DNA of 64,000 bases from Mesorhizobium sp. (GCA_004963905.1 SUGL01000016.1:78908-142907), one strand, 5' to 3'; counted from the stretch's first letter, positions 28,705-37,937 are shown. Numbers and translations: made by a program. The notes: generated from the sequence alone by a model not told the origin.

Positions 28705-28816
28705 TGATGCATGTCGTTGCCCCAAAACCGCGGGACACTTTTGGGCGACATGCATCATTTGTTTGATGCATGTCGTTGTCCCAAAACCGCGGGACACTTT
28801 TGGGCGACATGCATCA
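28705..28816. repeat. Two tandem copies of a 53-bp palindromic element (TGATGCATGTCG arms)
   Basis: Copies at 28705-28757 and 28764-28816 (period 59) begin TGATGCATGTCGTTG and end CGACATGCATCA; the heart is AAAA-CCG-CGGGA-CAC-TTTT in both. They differ by one base (CCCC versus TCCC). The pair fills the space between convergent genes: the second copy ends exactly on the stop codon of the small secreted protein gene. It probably also acts as a transcript end. Confidence 0.9.
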
Positions 28817-29077
28817 GAAGACCGGGCGCTCGACGGCCGGCATCAGGCCGTCATTGTTGGAGGCCTGCGCGCGCGGCTCGGCCGGAACCGGTTCGCCTCC
28901 CGACGGCACCACCATCTGAGGAACCTGCTTGTAGGAGAAGCCGCCGCGGATGCTGCCCATCTTGCTGGCGACGATGTCCATCACCGCCTTTTCGAGGTTG
29001 CGGTCGTAACGCGTTTCGGCTGCCACCGGCGCGGCCAAGGCCGTCACAAGGGCCATGCCGCTCAGGAACGATTTCAT
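28814..29077 (-). CDS. Small secreted protein, unknown family
   Basis: Protein of 87 residues with a signal peptide (MKSFLSGMALVTALAAPVAA, cleavage near residue 20). The mature part is RNLEKAVMDIVASKMGSIRGGFSY, then a proline/alanine-rich tail. I do not recognise a domain. The coding frame is credible because of the signal peptide and the codon pattern. The last codon and stop overlap the end of the palindromic repeat, so the repeat may have replaced or set its C-terminus (VERPVF). Confidence 0.7.
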   Translation of the reverse strand: MKSFLSGMALVTALAAPVAAETRYDRNLEKAVMDIVASKMGSIRGGFSYKQVPQMVVPSGGEPVPAEPRAQASNNDGLMPAVERPVF

Positions 29078-29227
29078 TGTTCTTATCCCCTGCCCAGGAC
29101 CAAGGTCTTAGCAGGGCGCCGTTGAAAATCGGCCAAAAGACAAGGTAACCGAACCGCCAAACGAAAGCGTTAACAAATACTTACAGCCGGAAGCCGGCAA
29201 AGGGATTCAGCACGTTGAGATTTCGAT

Positions 29228-31141
29228 TCAGGCGCGCTGCGCCTGCACGCCGTGGCCGAGCGCGGCAAAGACCGTGCGCACGATGCCAGCCGCATCGAGG
29301 CCCGCGTCGGCATACATCTTCTCGGGCTTGGCATGATCGATGAATTCGTCCGGCAGCACCAGCGGGCGCACCTTGAGTCCGTTTTCCAGCAGCCCTTCAT
29401 GGGCGAGGAAATGCAGCACCTGGCTGGCAAAGCCGCCGACCGCGCCCTCTTCCACAGTCACCAGAACCTCATGCGAGCGGGCAAGGCGGCGGATGAGGTC
29501 CTCGTCCAGCGGCTTGGCGAAGCGGGCGTCGGCAACGGTAGTGGAAAGACCTGCCGCGCCGAGCTCCTCCGCGGCCAGCAGGCAATCCTGCAGCCGGGTG
29601 CCGAAGGACAGAAGCGCCACCTTGGTGCCTTCCTTCAGGATACGGCCCTTGCCGATCTCGAGCACCGAGCCGCGCTCCGGCATGTCGACGCCAACACCAT
29701 TGCCGCGCGGATAGCGGAAGGCGATCGGGCCGCCATCGTAATCGGCCGCGGTGCGCACCATGTGGCGAAGTTCCGCCTCGTCAGCAGCTGCCATGACGAC
29801 GAAGCCGGGCAGCGAGGCCAGGAAGGTCGTGTCGAAAGCGCCGCAATGGGTGGCGCCGTCGGCACCGACGAAGCCGGCCCGGTCGATCGGGAAGCGCACC
29901 GGCAGCTTCTGGATCGCCACGTCATGCACGACCTGGTCGTAGGCGCGCTGCAGGAAGGTCGAATAGATGGCGGCGAACGGCTTGTAGCCTTCGGTGGCGA
30001 GGCCGGCAGCGAAGGTCACCGCGTGCTGCTCGGCAATGCCGACATCGAAGGTCCTGGTCGGGAACACCTCGCCGAACAGGTCGAGGCCAGTGCCGCTCGG
30101 CATCGCGGCGGTGATCGCCACGATGCGGTCGTCCTCGCGCGCCTCCTGGATCAGGCTCTCGGCGAAGACCTTGGTGTAGCTCGGCGCATTGGCCGGCGCC
30201 TTGGCCTGTGCGCCGGTGATGACGTCGAACTTGTTGACGCCGTGATATTTGTCGGCCGCCGCTTCCGCCGGCGCGTAGCCCTTGCCCTTCTGGGTCACGA
30301 CATGGATCAGCACCGGGCCGTCGGCATTGTCGCGAACGTTCTTCAGCACCGGGATCAGGTGCTCGAGATTGTGCCCGTCGATCGGGCCGATGTGATAGAA
30401 GCCCATCTCCTCGAACAGCGTGCCGCCGGTGACGTAACCGCGCGCATGCTCGACCGCGCGCGTGATGGCGCGGTCGGCGCGCTTGCCAAGGTAGGACGAC
30501 AGCTTCTTGCCGAAATCGCGCAAGCCCAGATAGGCCTTGCCGGATGCGAGCCTGGCCAGATAGGCGCTCATGGCACCGGTCGGCGGGGCGATCGACATGT
30601 CGTTGTCGTTGAGGATGACGATCAGGCGGGCGTCGAGCGCGCCTGCATTGTTCATCGCCTCATAGGCCATGCCGGCGGACATGGCGCCGTCACCGATGAC
30701 GGCGATGACGTTGTTGCGGCCGCCAGCGAGCTCGCGTCCCATGGCCATGCCGAGGCCGGCGGAAATCGAGGTCGAGGAGTGGGCGGCGCCGAACGGGTCG
30801 TATTCGCTCTCTGCCCGCCGGGTGAAACCGGAGAGACCACCCTCCTGGCGGAGCGTGCGGATGCGGTCGCGGCGGCCGGTCAGGATCTTGTGCGGATAGG
30901 CCTGGTGGCCGACATCCCAGATCAGCCGGTCTTCCGGCGTGTTGAAGACATAATGCAGCGCAACCGTCAGCTCGACGACGCCGAGGCCGGCGCCGAGATG
31001 GCCGCCGGTGTGCGACACGGCGTCGATCAGCTCGGCGCGCAGTTCCGTCGCCAGCTGCGGCAGCTCGCTCTCCTCAAGCGCCCGCAAATCCGCGGGGATG
31101 CGGACCTTGTCGAGGAGCGGCGTATCGGGCTTCGGGTTCAC
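29228..31141 (-). CDS. dxs: 1-deoxy-D-xylulose-5-phosphate synthase
   Basis: Thiamine-diphosphate enzyme joining pyruvate and glyceraldehyde-3-phosphate, the first and often rate-limiting step of the MEP pathway. It has 637 residues, the normal length. The TPP motif [19 protein letters not shown] and the transketolase-like segments ([35 protein letters not shown]) are clear. The start is GTG at 31139-31141. The product feeds the isoprenoids used for heme O (ctaB) and quinone (ubiA). A palindromic element lies just upstream at 31177-31270. Confidence 0.97.
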   Translation of the reverse strand: MNPKPDTPLLDKVRIPADLRALEESELPQLATELRAELIDAVSHTGGHLGAGLGVVELTVALHYVFNTPEDRLIWDVGHQAYPHKILTGRRDRIRTLRQEGGLSGFTRRAESEYDPFGAAHSSTSISAGLGMAMGRELAGGRNNVIAVIGDGAMSAGMAYEAMNNAGALDARLIVILNDNDMSIAPPTGAMSAYLARLASGKAYLGLRDFGKKLSSYLGKRADRAITRAVEHARGYVTGGTLFEEMGFYHIGPIDGHNLEHLIPVLKNVRDNADGPVLIHVVTQKGKGYAPAEAAADKYHGVNKFDVITGAQAKAPANAPSYTKVFAESLIQEAREDDRIVAITAAMPSGTGLDLFGEVFPTRTFDVGIAEQHAVTFAAGLATEGYKPFAAIYSTFLQRAYDQVVHDVAIQKLPVRFPIDRAGFVGADGATHCGAFDTTFLASLPGFVVMAAADEAELRHMVRTAADYDGGPIAFRYPRGNGVGVDMPERGSVLEIGKGRILKEGTKVALLSFGTRLQDCLLAAEELGAAGLSTTVADARFAKPLDEDLIRRLARSHEVLVTVEEGAVGGFASQVLHFLAHEGLLENGLKVRPLVLPDEFIDHAKPEKMYADAGLDAAGIVRTVFAALGHGVQAQRA

Positions 31142-31176
31142 TCTGGTGCGGCCTGCTGAAATCTTAACGTTGCATC

Positions 31177-31270
31177 AGAGCGGTTAACCGTTTCACCGCA
31201 CCGCTCTGTCTTTTCTGTTTCACGCAATTCCGGACGGAAAACCGCTTCACACTTTTCCCGGAATTGCTCC
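31177..31270 (+). repeat. Two-hairpin mosaic palindromic element
   Basis: First hairpin AGAGCGGTTAACCG ... CCGCTCT (31177-31207), then at 31223-31270 CGCAATTCCGGACGG, AAAA-CCG-CTTCA-CAC-TTTT and CCCGGAATTGCTCC. The same two-part layout occurs at 61807-61908. It lies in the 231-base gap between the pirin stop and the dxs start. Confidence 0.85.
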
Positions 31271-31372
31271 AACCTTGACAATATGCGCCTTGATCATGCG
31301 CGAAATATGCCGCCGGCGAGCGAATGTAAATGCGTGTCAGTGACGCGGTTGGCGCAGGATGTCCATCCAGCT

Positions 31373-32293
31373 CTAACCTTCCGGCAGCGGAATGAATTCT
31401 TCCTCATCACCAGGAACGATATCGAAGCGGCCTGTCTTCCATTCTGCCTTGGCCTGTTCGATGCGTTCCTTCGAGGACGAAACGAAGTTCCACCATATAT
31501 AACGCTTGGAGCCCAGCGACGCTCCGCCGAACAGCATGAAATGCGCGCCGCGCTCCGACGAAACGACGATCTCCTCGCCCGGTTTGAACACCAGAAGCCG
31601 CTCGGCCGGGAAGCGGTCGCCGGCAATCGAAACCTCGCCCTCCAGCGTGTAGATGGCGCGCTCCTCGGCATCGGCCGGGATCTTCACGCTGGCGCCCGCC
31701 GCGAGCCTGAGATCGGCATAGAGCGTTTCCGAGGCGGTGGCGACCGGCGAGCGCAGGCCGGAAAATTCACCGATGACGACGCGGCCGCTGACGCCTTCGG
31801 CGTCGATCTCGGGCAGGCGGATCACCGACGTGTTCGCGAACACCGGGGCGATTTCTTCCTGGCCGTCCGGCAGCGCAAGCCAGGTCTGCAGGCCGGAGAT
31901 CGACATCGGCGCGCCGCGCAGCTCCTCCGGCGTGCGTTCCGAATGGACGATGCCGCGGCCGGCGGTCATCAGGTTCACGTCGCCGGGCGCGATCACCATT
32001 TCGGTGCCGAGCGAATCGCGATGCCTGATCTTGCCGTCGAACAGATAAGTGACGGTGGAGAGCCCGATATGCGGATGCGGACGCACGTCGATCGCGTGGC
32101 CGGCGCGCAGGATGGCCGGACCCATGCGGTCGAAGAAGATGAACGGTCCGACCAGCCTGCGTTTCGCGCTCGGCAAGGCGCGGCGAACCTCGAAGCCGCC
32201 AATGTCCTTGGCGTTGGGGATGACCATCAATTCGATCTGGTCGCAGGCGAAGGCATCGCCGGCCTCAGGATCGTTACCCGGGAAGAAGCTCAT
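31373..32293 (-). CDS. Pirin family protein
   Basis: Double-cupin protein of 306 residues. The pirin signature VRPHPHIGLSTVTYLFDGKIRHRDSLG carries metal-binding histidines, and GRGIVHSERTP is present downstream. Related proteins act as quercetin 2,3-dioxygenases or redox-linked regulators; the true role here is unknown. The start is ATG at 32291-32293, 9 bases after the DUF2277 stop, so the two are probably co-transcribed. Confidence 0.94.
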   Translation of the reverse strand: MSFFPGNDPEAGDAFACDQIELMVIPNAKDIGGFEVRRALPSAKRRLVGPFIFFDRMGPAILRAGHAIDVRPHPHIGLSTVTYLFDGKIRHRDSLGTEMVIAPGDVNLMTAGRGIVHSERTPEELRGAPMSISGLQTWLALPDGQEEIAPVFANTSVIRLPEIDAEGVSGRVVIGEFSGLRSPVATASETLYADLRLAAGASVKIPADAEERAIYTLEGEVSIAGDRFPAERLLVFKPGEEIVVSSERGAHFMLFGGASLGSKRYIWWNFVSSSKERIEQAKAEWKTGRFDIVPGDEEEFIPLPEG

Positions 32294-32302
32294 GTCACGG
32301 CC

Positions 32303-32569
32303 TCAGGCGAAGCGGAGCGCGGATCTGGCTTTCGCCTTGGCGGCCTCTTCCTCGCGATTGCGCGGATGCTGGGTGGTTTCGAGGCTGTCGAGCAGCTCGC
32401 GCGCGGCGGCCGCGATCGCCTCGACGGCGTGGTGGAAGGCATGCTCGTTGCGCTTGGACGGCTTGGTCGAGCCACTCAGCTTGCGCACGAACTGCAAGGC
32501 CGCGTCATGGACCTCGTCGTCGGTCGCCGGCGGATCGAAATTGAACAGGGTCTTGATGTTTCGGCACAT
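32303..32569 (-). CDS. DUF2277 family protein
   Basis: Small cytoplasmic protein of 88 residues starting MCRNIKTLFNFDPPATDDEV, the signature of DUF2277. The middle carries FVRKLSGSTKPSKRNEHAF. It is mostly helical and of unknown function. The ATG has an AAGGAG ribosome site. It lies between pirin and xseB in one direction. Confidence 0.93.
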   Translation of the reverse strand: MCRNIKTLFNFDPPATDDEVHDAALQFVRKLSGSTKPSKRNEHAFHHAVEAIAAAARELLDSLETTQHPRNREEEAAKAKARSALRFA

Positions 32570-32613
32570 GCTTGGACTCCTTGCCTGTTTCTCTCTCCCC
32601 CGCCGCTTCCGTT

Positions 32614-32865
32614 CTATTCGGCGTCGAGCGGCTCCGTTCCTACCGGCTTGCCGTCGCGCGACAGCCTGATCTTCTCGACCTTGTCCTCGGCGGCCTTGAG
32701 CAGCCGGTCGCAGTGGGCCTTCAGCGCCTCGCCGCGCTCGTAGATCTTGATCGACTGGTCGAGCGGGACATCGCCGCGCTCCAGATCATCGACGATCTTC
32801 TCCAGCGCGTCGAGCGCCTGTTCGAAGCTCATCGCCTTGACGTCTTCGTTAGCTTCATCAGCCAT
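32614..32865 (-). CDS. xseB: Exodeoxyribonuclease VII small subunit
   Basis: Small subunit of exonuclease VII, which degrades single-stranded DNA from both ends; the large subunit XseA is not in this window. It has 83 residues, with [41 protein letters not shown] forming the family's two-helix core. It starts 3 bases after the deacetylase-like gene ends, in the same direction. Confidence 0.95.
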   Translation of the reverse strand: MADEANEDVKAMSFEQALDALEKIVDDLERGDVPLDQSIKIYERGEALKAHCDRLLKAAEDKVEKIRLSRDGKPVGTEPLDAE

Positions 32866-32868
32866 AAT

Positions 32869-33795
32869 TCATCCCTTCATCAGCCGCCCGACATGGGCGG
32901 CGACCGAAAATGCCAGTCCTTGCAGATCGTAGCCGCCCTCCAGCAGGCTGACGAGCCGGTTGCCGCTGTAGCGCCCGGCGCGATCCATCAGCTGGCCGGT
33001 CGCCCAGTCGAAATCATCCTCGGTCAGGTTGATCTCGGCCAGCGGATCGCGATGGTGCGCATCGAACCCGGCGGAAATGATGATCAGGTCCGGCTTGAAT
33101 GCATCGATCGACGGCAGCACGCGCGACAGGAAGGCGTCGCGGAACGTGTCGCTGCCGGTGCTCGGCGCAAGCGGCGCGTTGACGATGTTGCCGGCGCCGG
33201 TTTCGCTTTTGGCACCGCTGCCAGGATAAAGCGGCATCTGGTGCGTCGAGCAATAGAGCACCGACGGATCGTCCCAGAAAATGTCCTGCGTGCCGTTGCC
33301 GTGATGGACGTCCCAGTCGACGATGGCGACGCGCTCGGCCTGATGCTTCTTCTGCGCATGACGAGCGGCGATCGCCGCGGTGTTGAACAGGCAAAAACCC
33401 ATCGCAGTGGTCTTTTCGGCGTGATGGCCGGGCGGGCGCGCGGCAACGAAGACATTGGCGGCGCGGCCCTCGAAGACATCGTCTATCGCCGCATTGGCGG
33501 CGCCGATCGCCGTCACCGCGGCCTGCCAGCTCTTCGGACTGGCGCTGGTGTCGGCGTCGATCGAGACGATACCGCTCGCGGGGATGGCCGCGCGGATGCG
33601 GGCAACAAAATCCTCCGGATGCGCATAGAGGATGGTCGCCTCGTCGCCTTCCGGCGCCTTGACACGGTCGAGGGCCGAAAAAGCCTCGTCGTCCAGCACG
33701 CGTTCGATGGCGCGCAAACGGTCCGGCCGCTCGGGATGGCCGGGCGGCGTGAGGTGTTCCAGAAATACCGGATGGGTGTAGAGACGGGTAGCCAT
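32869..33795 (-). CDS. Histone deacetylase-like (acetoin-utilisation family) protein
   Basis: Zinc-dependent deacylase fold, 308 residues. The active-site segments are ARPPGHHAEKTTAMGFCLFN (paired histidines), DWDVHHGNGTQDIFWDD (zinc aspartate and histidine) and ISAGFDAHHRDPLAEINLT (second zinc aspartate). Bacterial members act on acetylated polyamines or proteins; the substrate is unknown here. The ATG at 33793-33795 gives the usual length. A longer frame reaches 34155 but covers the cobalamin riboswitch on the other strand and is not coding. It is followed by xseB. Confidence 0.93.
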   Translation of the reverse strand: MATRLYTHPVFLEHLTPPGHPERPDRLRAIERVLDDEAFSALDRVKAPEGDEATILYAHPEDFVARIRAAIPASGIVSIDADTSASPKSWQAAVTAIGAANAAIDDVFEGRAANVFVAARPPGHHAEKTTAMGFCLFNTAAIAARHAQKKHQAERVAIVDWDVHHGNGTQDIFWDDPSVLYCSTHQMPLYPGSGAKSETGAGNIVNAPLAPSTGSDTFRDAFLSRVLPSIDAFKPDLIIISAGFDAHHRDPLAEINLTEDDFDWATGQLMDRAGRYSGNRLVSLLEGGYDLQGLAFSVAAHVGRLMKG

Positions 33796-33910
33796 GGCCC
33801 CTAATCTAGGCACCTGTCGCCCGGATAGCCATGTTCCGGCGCCGAATGATTGGGGAAAATCGCGCCGTGCCGTGTCGCTGGCGGCATTGGCGCGGCTTCG
33901 GCTTCGCGAT

Positions 33911-34075
33911 AAGGTCCCATCGCTGCCTGGTGCCCGCGGACGCGGGAGAATCGGGAACACGGTTGAACTCCGTGGCGTGCCCAACGCTGTGAGGGGGACC
34001 GCGCCGGCAAAAGCCACTGTCCTAGACGGGAAGGCGCCGGATGCGGGTCGATCCCGAGCCAGAAGACCGGCCCGG
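33911..34075 (+). promoter_or_regulatory. Cobalamin (B12) riboswitch upstream of bluB
   Basis: The leader contains GGTCCC near the 5' end, CGGGAATCGGGAACACGGTT-like core pairing blocks, GCCACTG at 34012-34018, and the B12 box GAGCCAGAAGACCGGCC at 34056-34072. These are the conserved parts of the cobalamin riboswitch. It lies in the 337-base gap between the divergent deacetylase-like gene and bluB, ending about 60 bases before the bluB start. It is expected to lower bluB expression when B12 is plentiful. Confidence 0.9.
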
Positions 34076-34132
34076 CAGACATGGTCGTCCGCATGGTCAG
34101 GCGGAAGACTGCTTATCGCAAGGGGACAAGCG

Positions 34133-35035
34133 ATGCAGGCACGAACGGCCGCCACAAGCGGCGACGACTTTGACCAATTGGCGCGCGACGCCGTCTACCG
34201 GGCGATGTTCACAAGACGGGACGTGCGCAGCCATTTCGTTGCGGACGATCTCGATGATGGCGTGCTTGCGCGGCTGCTGACGGCCGCCCATCACGCGCCA
34301 TCGGTCGGCTACATGCAGCCGTGGAACTTCATCGTCATCCGCGATGCCGCAAGGCGAAGACAAGTGCGCGACCTGTTTCTGGCCGCGCGCGAGCAGGAGC
34401 TGCCGGCGATCGAGGCGGAACGGCAGGCCCTCTACCGCAAGCTGAAACTTGAAGGCATTTGCGAAAGCGCGCTCAACCTCTGCATCACCTGCGACCGGCA
34501 GCGCTCGAAGAACTCGCCGCTCGGGCGCTGGCACAATCCGGAGATGGACCTCTACAGCACCGTCTGCGCGGTGCAGAATTTCTGGCTGGCGGCGCGGGCC
34601 GAGGGGGTCGGCGTCGGCTGGGTGAGCATCATCGAAACCGAGGCGCTGAAGCGGCTGTTGTCGATCCCCGAGCATGTCACGCCGATCGCCTATCTCTGCG
34701 TCGGCCGCGTCTCGGAATTCGCGCCGAGGCCCGATCTCGAAGCGCATGGCTGGGGCAAGCGCCTGCCGCTGCCCGAGCTGGTGATGAGCGAGACTTTTTG
34801 CGGTGCCGGGGAGGCACCGCTCAAGTCGGCGATCGCCGCCTTGGAGAACGGCCGAAGCCGTGATCAGTCTGCCGTCGTGGAGGCTGCCGATCAAGCAGCC
34901 TTGGGCGAATCCCAGCGCGAGCCGCCGAAGGAGCCGAGCGCCTTGTCGCGAAGCTCCCTGAATTTCGACGAGGCCTCGGCCAGCCGCCGATCCCAGTCGG
35001 GATTCGGAACCTGGCCCTCGATGGTGTCGAAATAG
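34133..35035 (+). CDS. bluB: 5,6-dimethylbenzimidazole synthase, with C-terminal extension
   Basis: Nitroreductase-fold enzyme that breaks down FMNH2 with oxygen to form DMB, the lower ligand of vitamin B12. Family segments are FTRRDVRSHF, HHAPSVGYMQPWNFIVI, RWHNPEMDLYSTVCAVQNFWLAARAEGVGVGWVSI and the C-terminal LEAHGWGKRLPLPELV. The ATG at 34133 follows AAGGGGA. The frame gives 300 residues although the family is usually near 225. The last 48 codons lie antisense to the 3' end of the next gene, so the natural stop appears lost. It is controlled by the riboswitch upstream. Confidence 0.93.
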   Translation: MQARTAATSGDDFDQLARDAVYRAMFTRRDVRSHFVADDLDDGVLARLLTAAHHAPSVGYMQPWNFIVIRDAARRRQVRDLFLAAREQELPAIEAERQALYRKLKLEGICESALNLCITCDRQRSKNSPLGRWHNPEMDLYSTVCAVQNFWLAARAEGVGVGWVSIIETEALKRLLSIPEHVTPIAYLCVGRVSEFAPRPDLEAHGWGKRLPLPELVMSETFCGAGEAPLKSAIAALENGRSRDQSAVVEAADQAALGESQREPPKEPSALSRSSLNFDEASASRRSQSGFGTWPSMVSK

Positions 35036-35871
35036 ACCTGCATCAGCGAAGCGATGGCGAAGGGTTCGATGAAGGCAGCCTTGAAAGCCCAGGCGAAGAC
35101 GATGGCGAGCACGAAGGCCCAGCCGGCAAGCTGCCCCGGCATCACCCAGAGGATGGCGGCTGCCGGGGCAAGCATCAGCAGGAAGATGACGAAGGACACA
35201 CCCCACATGATCACCGCCAGCCAGACGGCGTTCTTGACCATATGCTTGCCGTTCTGCGCGTAAAGCACGACGCCTTGCCTGGCGGTCTCGAACGGCGAGT
35301 TCGAATTGATGCGGATGTTGTAGCCGAGGATGATCTCGTCGACATAGGTCAGCGACAGGCGGATGACCGTGTTGATGAAGCTGACGATGCCGCTCAAGCC
35401 GGGAATGGGCAGGAACGCGGCGATACCGCCGATCAGGCCGGTGATGGCGCGGATGGCGCCTTTGACCAGCTGGTCGACGACGAAAAGGATGTTGGCCTCG
35501 GCGAAACGCTGGGTCACCACTTCCTTCGCATAGGCGATCTGGCCCTGGCCGTCGGGAACGTCGTGGCCGTCAATGAGGTGAACCATGACGGCGATGTGGC
35601 CGGCCTTGAGGACATAGAGGATGTATTCGCGGATCCAGTAGACGGCGATCGAGACGACGCCGAAGCCGACGACACCGCCCCATAAGGCAAACGACATCGG
35701 TCCGTCCGGGTCGGTGGAGATGTGGCCGACGCCGTAGCCGACGCTGGCGCCGGTGCCGGTCGCCACGATGTAGGCCACCGTGATGCCGAAATAGACGATC
35801 ATGCGAAAGACGATGAACGGCCATGTCCGCATCATGATGGACACCGACCGGCCGATACTGAAGTCCCACAT
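34891..35871 (-). CDS. Multi-pass membrane protein, unknown function
   Basis: Protein of 326 residues with about six hydrophobic helices: FIVFRMIVYFGITVAYIVA, MSFALWGGVVGFGVVSIAVYW, GGIAAFLPIPGLSGIVSFI, VWLAVIMWGVSFVIFLLML, AAAILWVMPGQ and AFVLAIVFAWAFKAAF. The region LTYVDEIILGYNIRIN is polar. The C-terminus is hydrophilic (VPNPDWDRRLAEASSKFRE). I recognise no named family. Its 3' end overlaps the extended bluB frame by 145 bases on the opposite strand. The ATG start lies at 35869-35871. Confidence 0.8.
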   Translation of the reverse strand: MWDFSIGRSVSIMMRTWPFIVFRMIVYFGITVAYIVATGTGASVGYGVGHISTDPDGPMSFALWGGVVGFGVVSIAVYWIREYILYVLKAGHIAVMVHLIDGHDVPDGQGQIAYAKEVVTQRFAEANILFVVDQLVKGAIRAITGLIGGIAAFLPIPGLSGIVSFINTVIRLSLTYVDEIILGYNIRINSNSPFETARQGVVLYAQNGKHMVKNAVWLAVIMWGVSFVIFLLMLAPAAAILWVMPGQLAGWAFVLAIVFAWAFKAAFIEPFAIASLMQVYFDTIEGQVPNPDWDRRLAEASSKFRELRDKALGSFGGSRWDSPKAA

Positions 35872-36001
35872 GGCCCCGACTCTCCCGCCTCAGAGAATGG
35901 CCGGAGAGGATGCGCTCACGCCTGCGATTGTCAATTGCGGCGCCGCCGTGACGGCCTCAAACCGGTGCACAAACCGGCGATATCGTTACCCGATCGTGCG
36001 G

Positions 36002-36595
36002 TCAGGGCTTTTTGCGTAAGCCTTCGAGCAGTTGCTTGAATGCCGCTATCGCCTTCTTCGACGTCGCTTCGGGGTCCCCGGAATTGGCGATGCGCTGCGC
36101 GGCCTGGCTGCTGGCGCCGTTGATGAGCCGCGCCGCGGTTTCGGGGTCGAGGTCGGGAACGACCACCCCCTCTTCCTGCAGCGCGGTCAGGTGATCGGTT
36201 ATTGAAGCCGTGCAGGCGTTGGCGTTCGGCCATTGCGCCGGATCGCCGAGCACCGCCGGGCCGTCGCGGAACATGATGCGCTGGATTTCCGGCTCCAGCG
36301 CCATCTCGATATAGGTGGTGCATTCGTCGACGAAATGCTGCCAGCGGGTCGGCGCCCGCGAGGCCACTTCGTTCACCCGTGCGGCCATCTCGCCGTCGAT
36401 CTCGGCGATCACCGCCTGCAAGAGCCCCTTCTTGTCGCCGAAGTGATGGTAGAGCGCGCCGCGCGTCAGGCCCGCCGAAGCGGTGAAATCGTCCATCGAC
36501 GCCTCGGCATAGCCGATCGTGCCGAAGGCGTGGCGCGCGGCCGCGATCAGCTTGGCGCGTGTCTCGGCGATCATCTCCTTGCGCGGTCTGTGCAT
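36002..36595 (-). CDS. TetR/AcrR family repressor
   Basis: DNA-binding repressor of 197 residues. The N-terminal helix-turn-helix (TRAKLIAAARHAFGTIGYAEASMDDFTASAGLTRGALYHHFGDKKGLL, about residues 13-60) is typical, and the C-terminal ligand-binding part is unassigned. It is divergent from an MFS exporter-like gene, with palindromic sites in the shared region, so it most likely controls both genes in response to a transported compound. Confidence 0.93.
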   Translation of the reverse strand: MHRPRKEMIAETRAKLIAAARHAFGTIGYAEASMDDFTASAGLTRGALYHHFGDKKGLLQAVIAEIDGEMAARVNEVASRAPTRWQHFVDECTTYIEMALEPEIQRIMFRDGPAVLGDPAQWPNANACTASITDHLTALQEEGVVVPDLDPETAARLINGASSQAAQRIANSGDPEATSKKAIAAFKQLLEGLRKKP

Positions 36596-36613
36596 GGCTT
36601 CTGGCCCTATTCA

Positions 36614-36680
36614 CATACGCCCCATATGCCAATTGACATACGCGGCGTATGAATTATCTGACAGTCATACGCCGCGTATG
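36614..36680. promoter_or_regulatory. Palindromic operators between the TetR and MFS genes
   Basis: Sites CATACGCGGCGTATG (36637-36651) and CATACGCCGCGTATG (36666-36680) are exact reverse complements of each other, each with 7-bp arms. A weaker relative, CATACGCCCCATATG, is at 36614-36628. They lie between the TetR start (36595) and the MFS start (36717), where the repressor would block both promoters. Confidence 0.85.
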
Positions 36681-36716
36681 TAATTGCGGTATCCTACATT
36701 GTCGAGGAGCAGGACC

Positions 36717-37937
36717 ATGCGAAATCCCTATTCGGAAATCTTTCGGCCGCCTGGCACGAAGGGCTTCGCCGCGGCCGCCTTCATCGCGCGGCTGCCGATC
36801 GCCATGGCGCCGATCGGCATCGTGGCGATGCTGTCGCAGACGCATGGCGAATACTGGCTCGCCGGCGCCGTCTCGGCGACCTACGCGCTGGTCAACGCTT
36901 TCCTGTCGCCGCAGGTGTCGCGGCTTGTGGACCGATACGGCCAGACCGCGATAGCCCTGCCGACGACGCTCGTTTCGGTGCTTTCCTTCGCTGCCCTGAT
37001 CATCGCGGCCAACCAGCACTGGCCGGCATGGACCTTGTTCGTCTCGGCGCTGCTTGCCGCCGCCATGCCGAGCATCCCGGCGCTGGTTAGAGCGCGCTGG
37101 ACCGAGATTTTTCGCGATCGCCCCGAACTCAACACCGCCTTCGCCTTCGAATCGGCGGCTGACGAGCTGGTCTATGTCGCCGGCGCCTCGCTGTCGGTCG
37201 GCTTGAGCGCAGCGCTGTTTCCCGAGGCCGGCATGCTGGTGAGCACGCTGCTGCTTGCCTTCGGCTCGGCGGCGTTCCTGCTGCAGCGTTCGACAGAGCC
37301 ATCCGTGCGTCCGGCGGAACATGGGGCGGCCGGTTCGGCGATCCGGTTGCGGCCGGTTCAGATCATCACCTTCGCCCTGATCTTCGTCGGCGCGACCTTC
37401 GCGACCACCGAGGTCACCACGGTGGCGATCACGAAAGCGCTCGGCCAGCCAGAAGCGGCTAGCCTCGTCATCGGCGTCTACGCGCTGGGGTCCTTCGTGC
37501 TCGGCATCATGGTCGGCGCGCTCAGCCTGAAGGCGCCTCTGCGGCGGCAACTGGCGATCTCGGTCGCAGTCATAGCGCTCAGCACGCTGCCGCTGCTCTT
37601 CGCCGGCACGGTGCCGACGCTGGCGCTGGCCGTCTTCGTCAGCGGCGTCGCGATCTCGCCGACCTTCATCACCGCCTTTGGCCTGATCGAGCGCCACGTG
37701 CCGGCGGCGATGCTGACGGAAGGCGTCACCTGGGTGACGACCGGGATCGGCATCGGCATGGCGCTGGGCTCGTTCGCCGCCGGCTGGATGGTCGACACTT
37801 TTGGGCCGCAGGACGGCTTCTGGGTATCCGTCGCGGCAGGCGCGATCGCTCTGGCAACGGTGCTCGCCGGTCAATGCCGGCTGGCGACGGACGAGTGCGA
37901 TGTGGACAAGGGCGAAGCGGTGGCGTTGGCGGAATGA
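36717..37937 (+). CDS. MFS transporter
   Basis: Major facilitator superfamily protein of 406 residues with twelve predicted helices in two halves. The loop VSRLVDRYGQTAIALPTTLV after the second helix corresponds to the family motif A region. The ATG at 36717 follows GAGGAGCAGGACC. A longer in-frame start at 36684 has no ribosome site. It is divergent from the TetR gene and shares operators, so it probably exports a drug-like or toxic compound sensed by the repressor; substrate unknown. Confidence 0.92.
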   Translation: MRNPYSEIFRPPGTKGFAAAAFIARLPIAMAPIGIVAMLSQTHGEYWLAGAVSATYALVNAFLSPQVSRLVDRYGQTAIALPTTLVSVLSFAALIIAANQHWPAWTLFVSALLAAAMPSIPALVRARWTEIFRDRPELNTAFAFESAADELVYVAGASLSVGLSAALFPEAGMLVSTLLLAFGSAAFLLQRSTEPSVRPAEHGAAGSAIRLRPVQIITFALIFVGATFATTEVTTVAITKALGQPEAASLVIGVYALGSFVLGIMVGALSLKAPLRRQLAISVAVIALSTLPLLFAGTVPTLALAVFVSGVAISPTFITAFGLIERHVPAAMLTEGVTWVTTGIGIGMALGSFAAGWMVDTFGPQDGFWVSVAAGAIALATVLAGQCRLATDECDVDKGEAVALAE

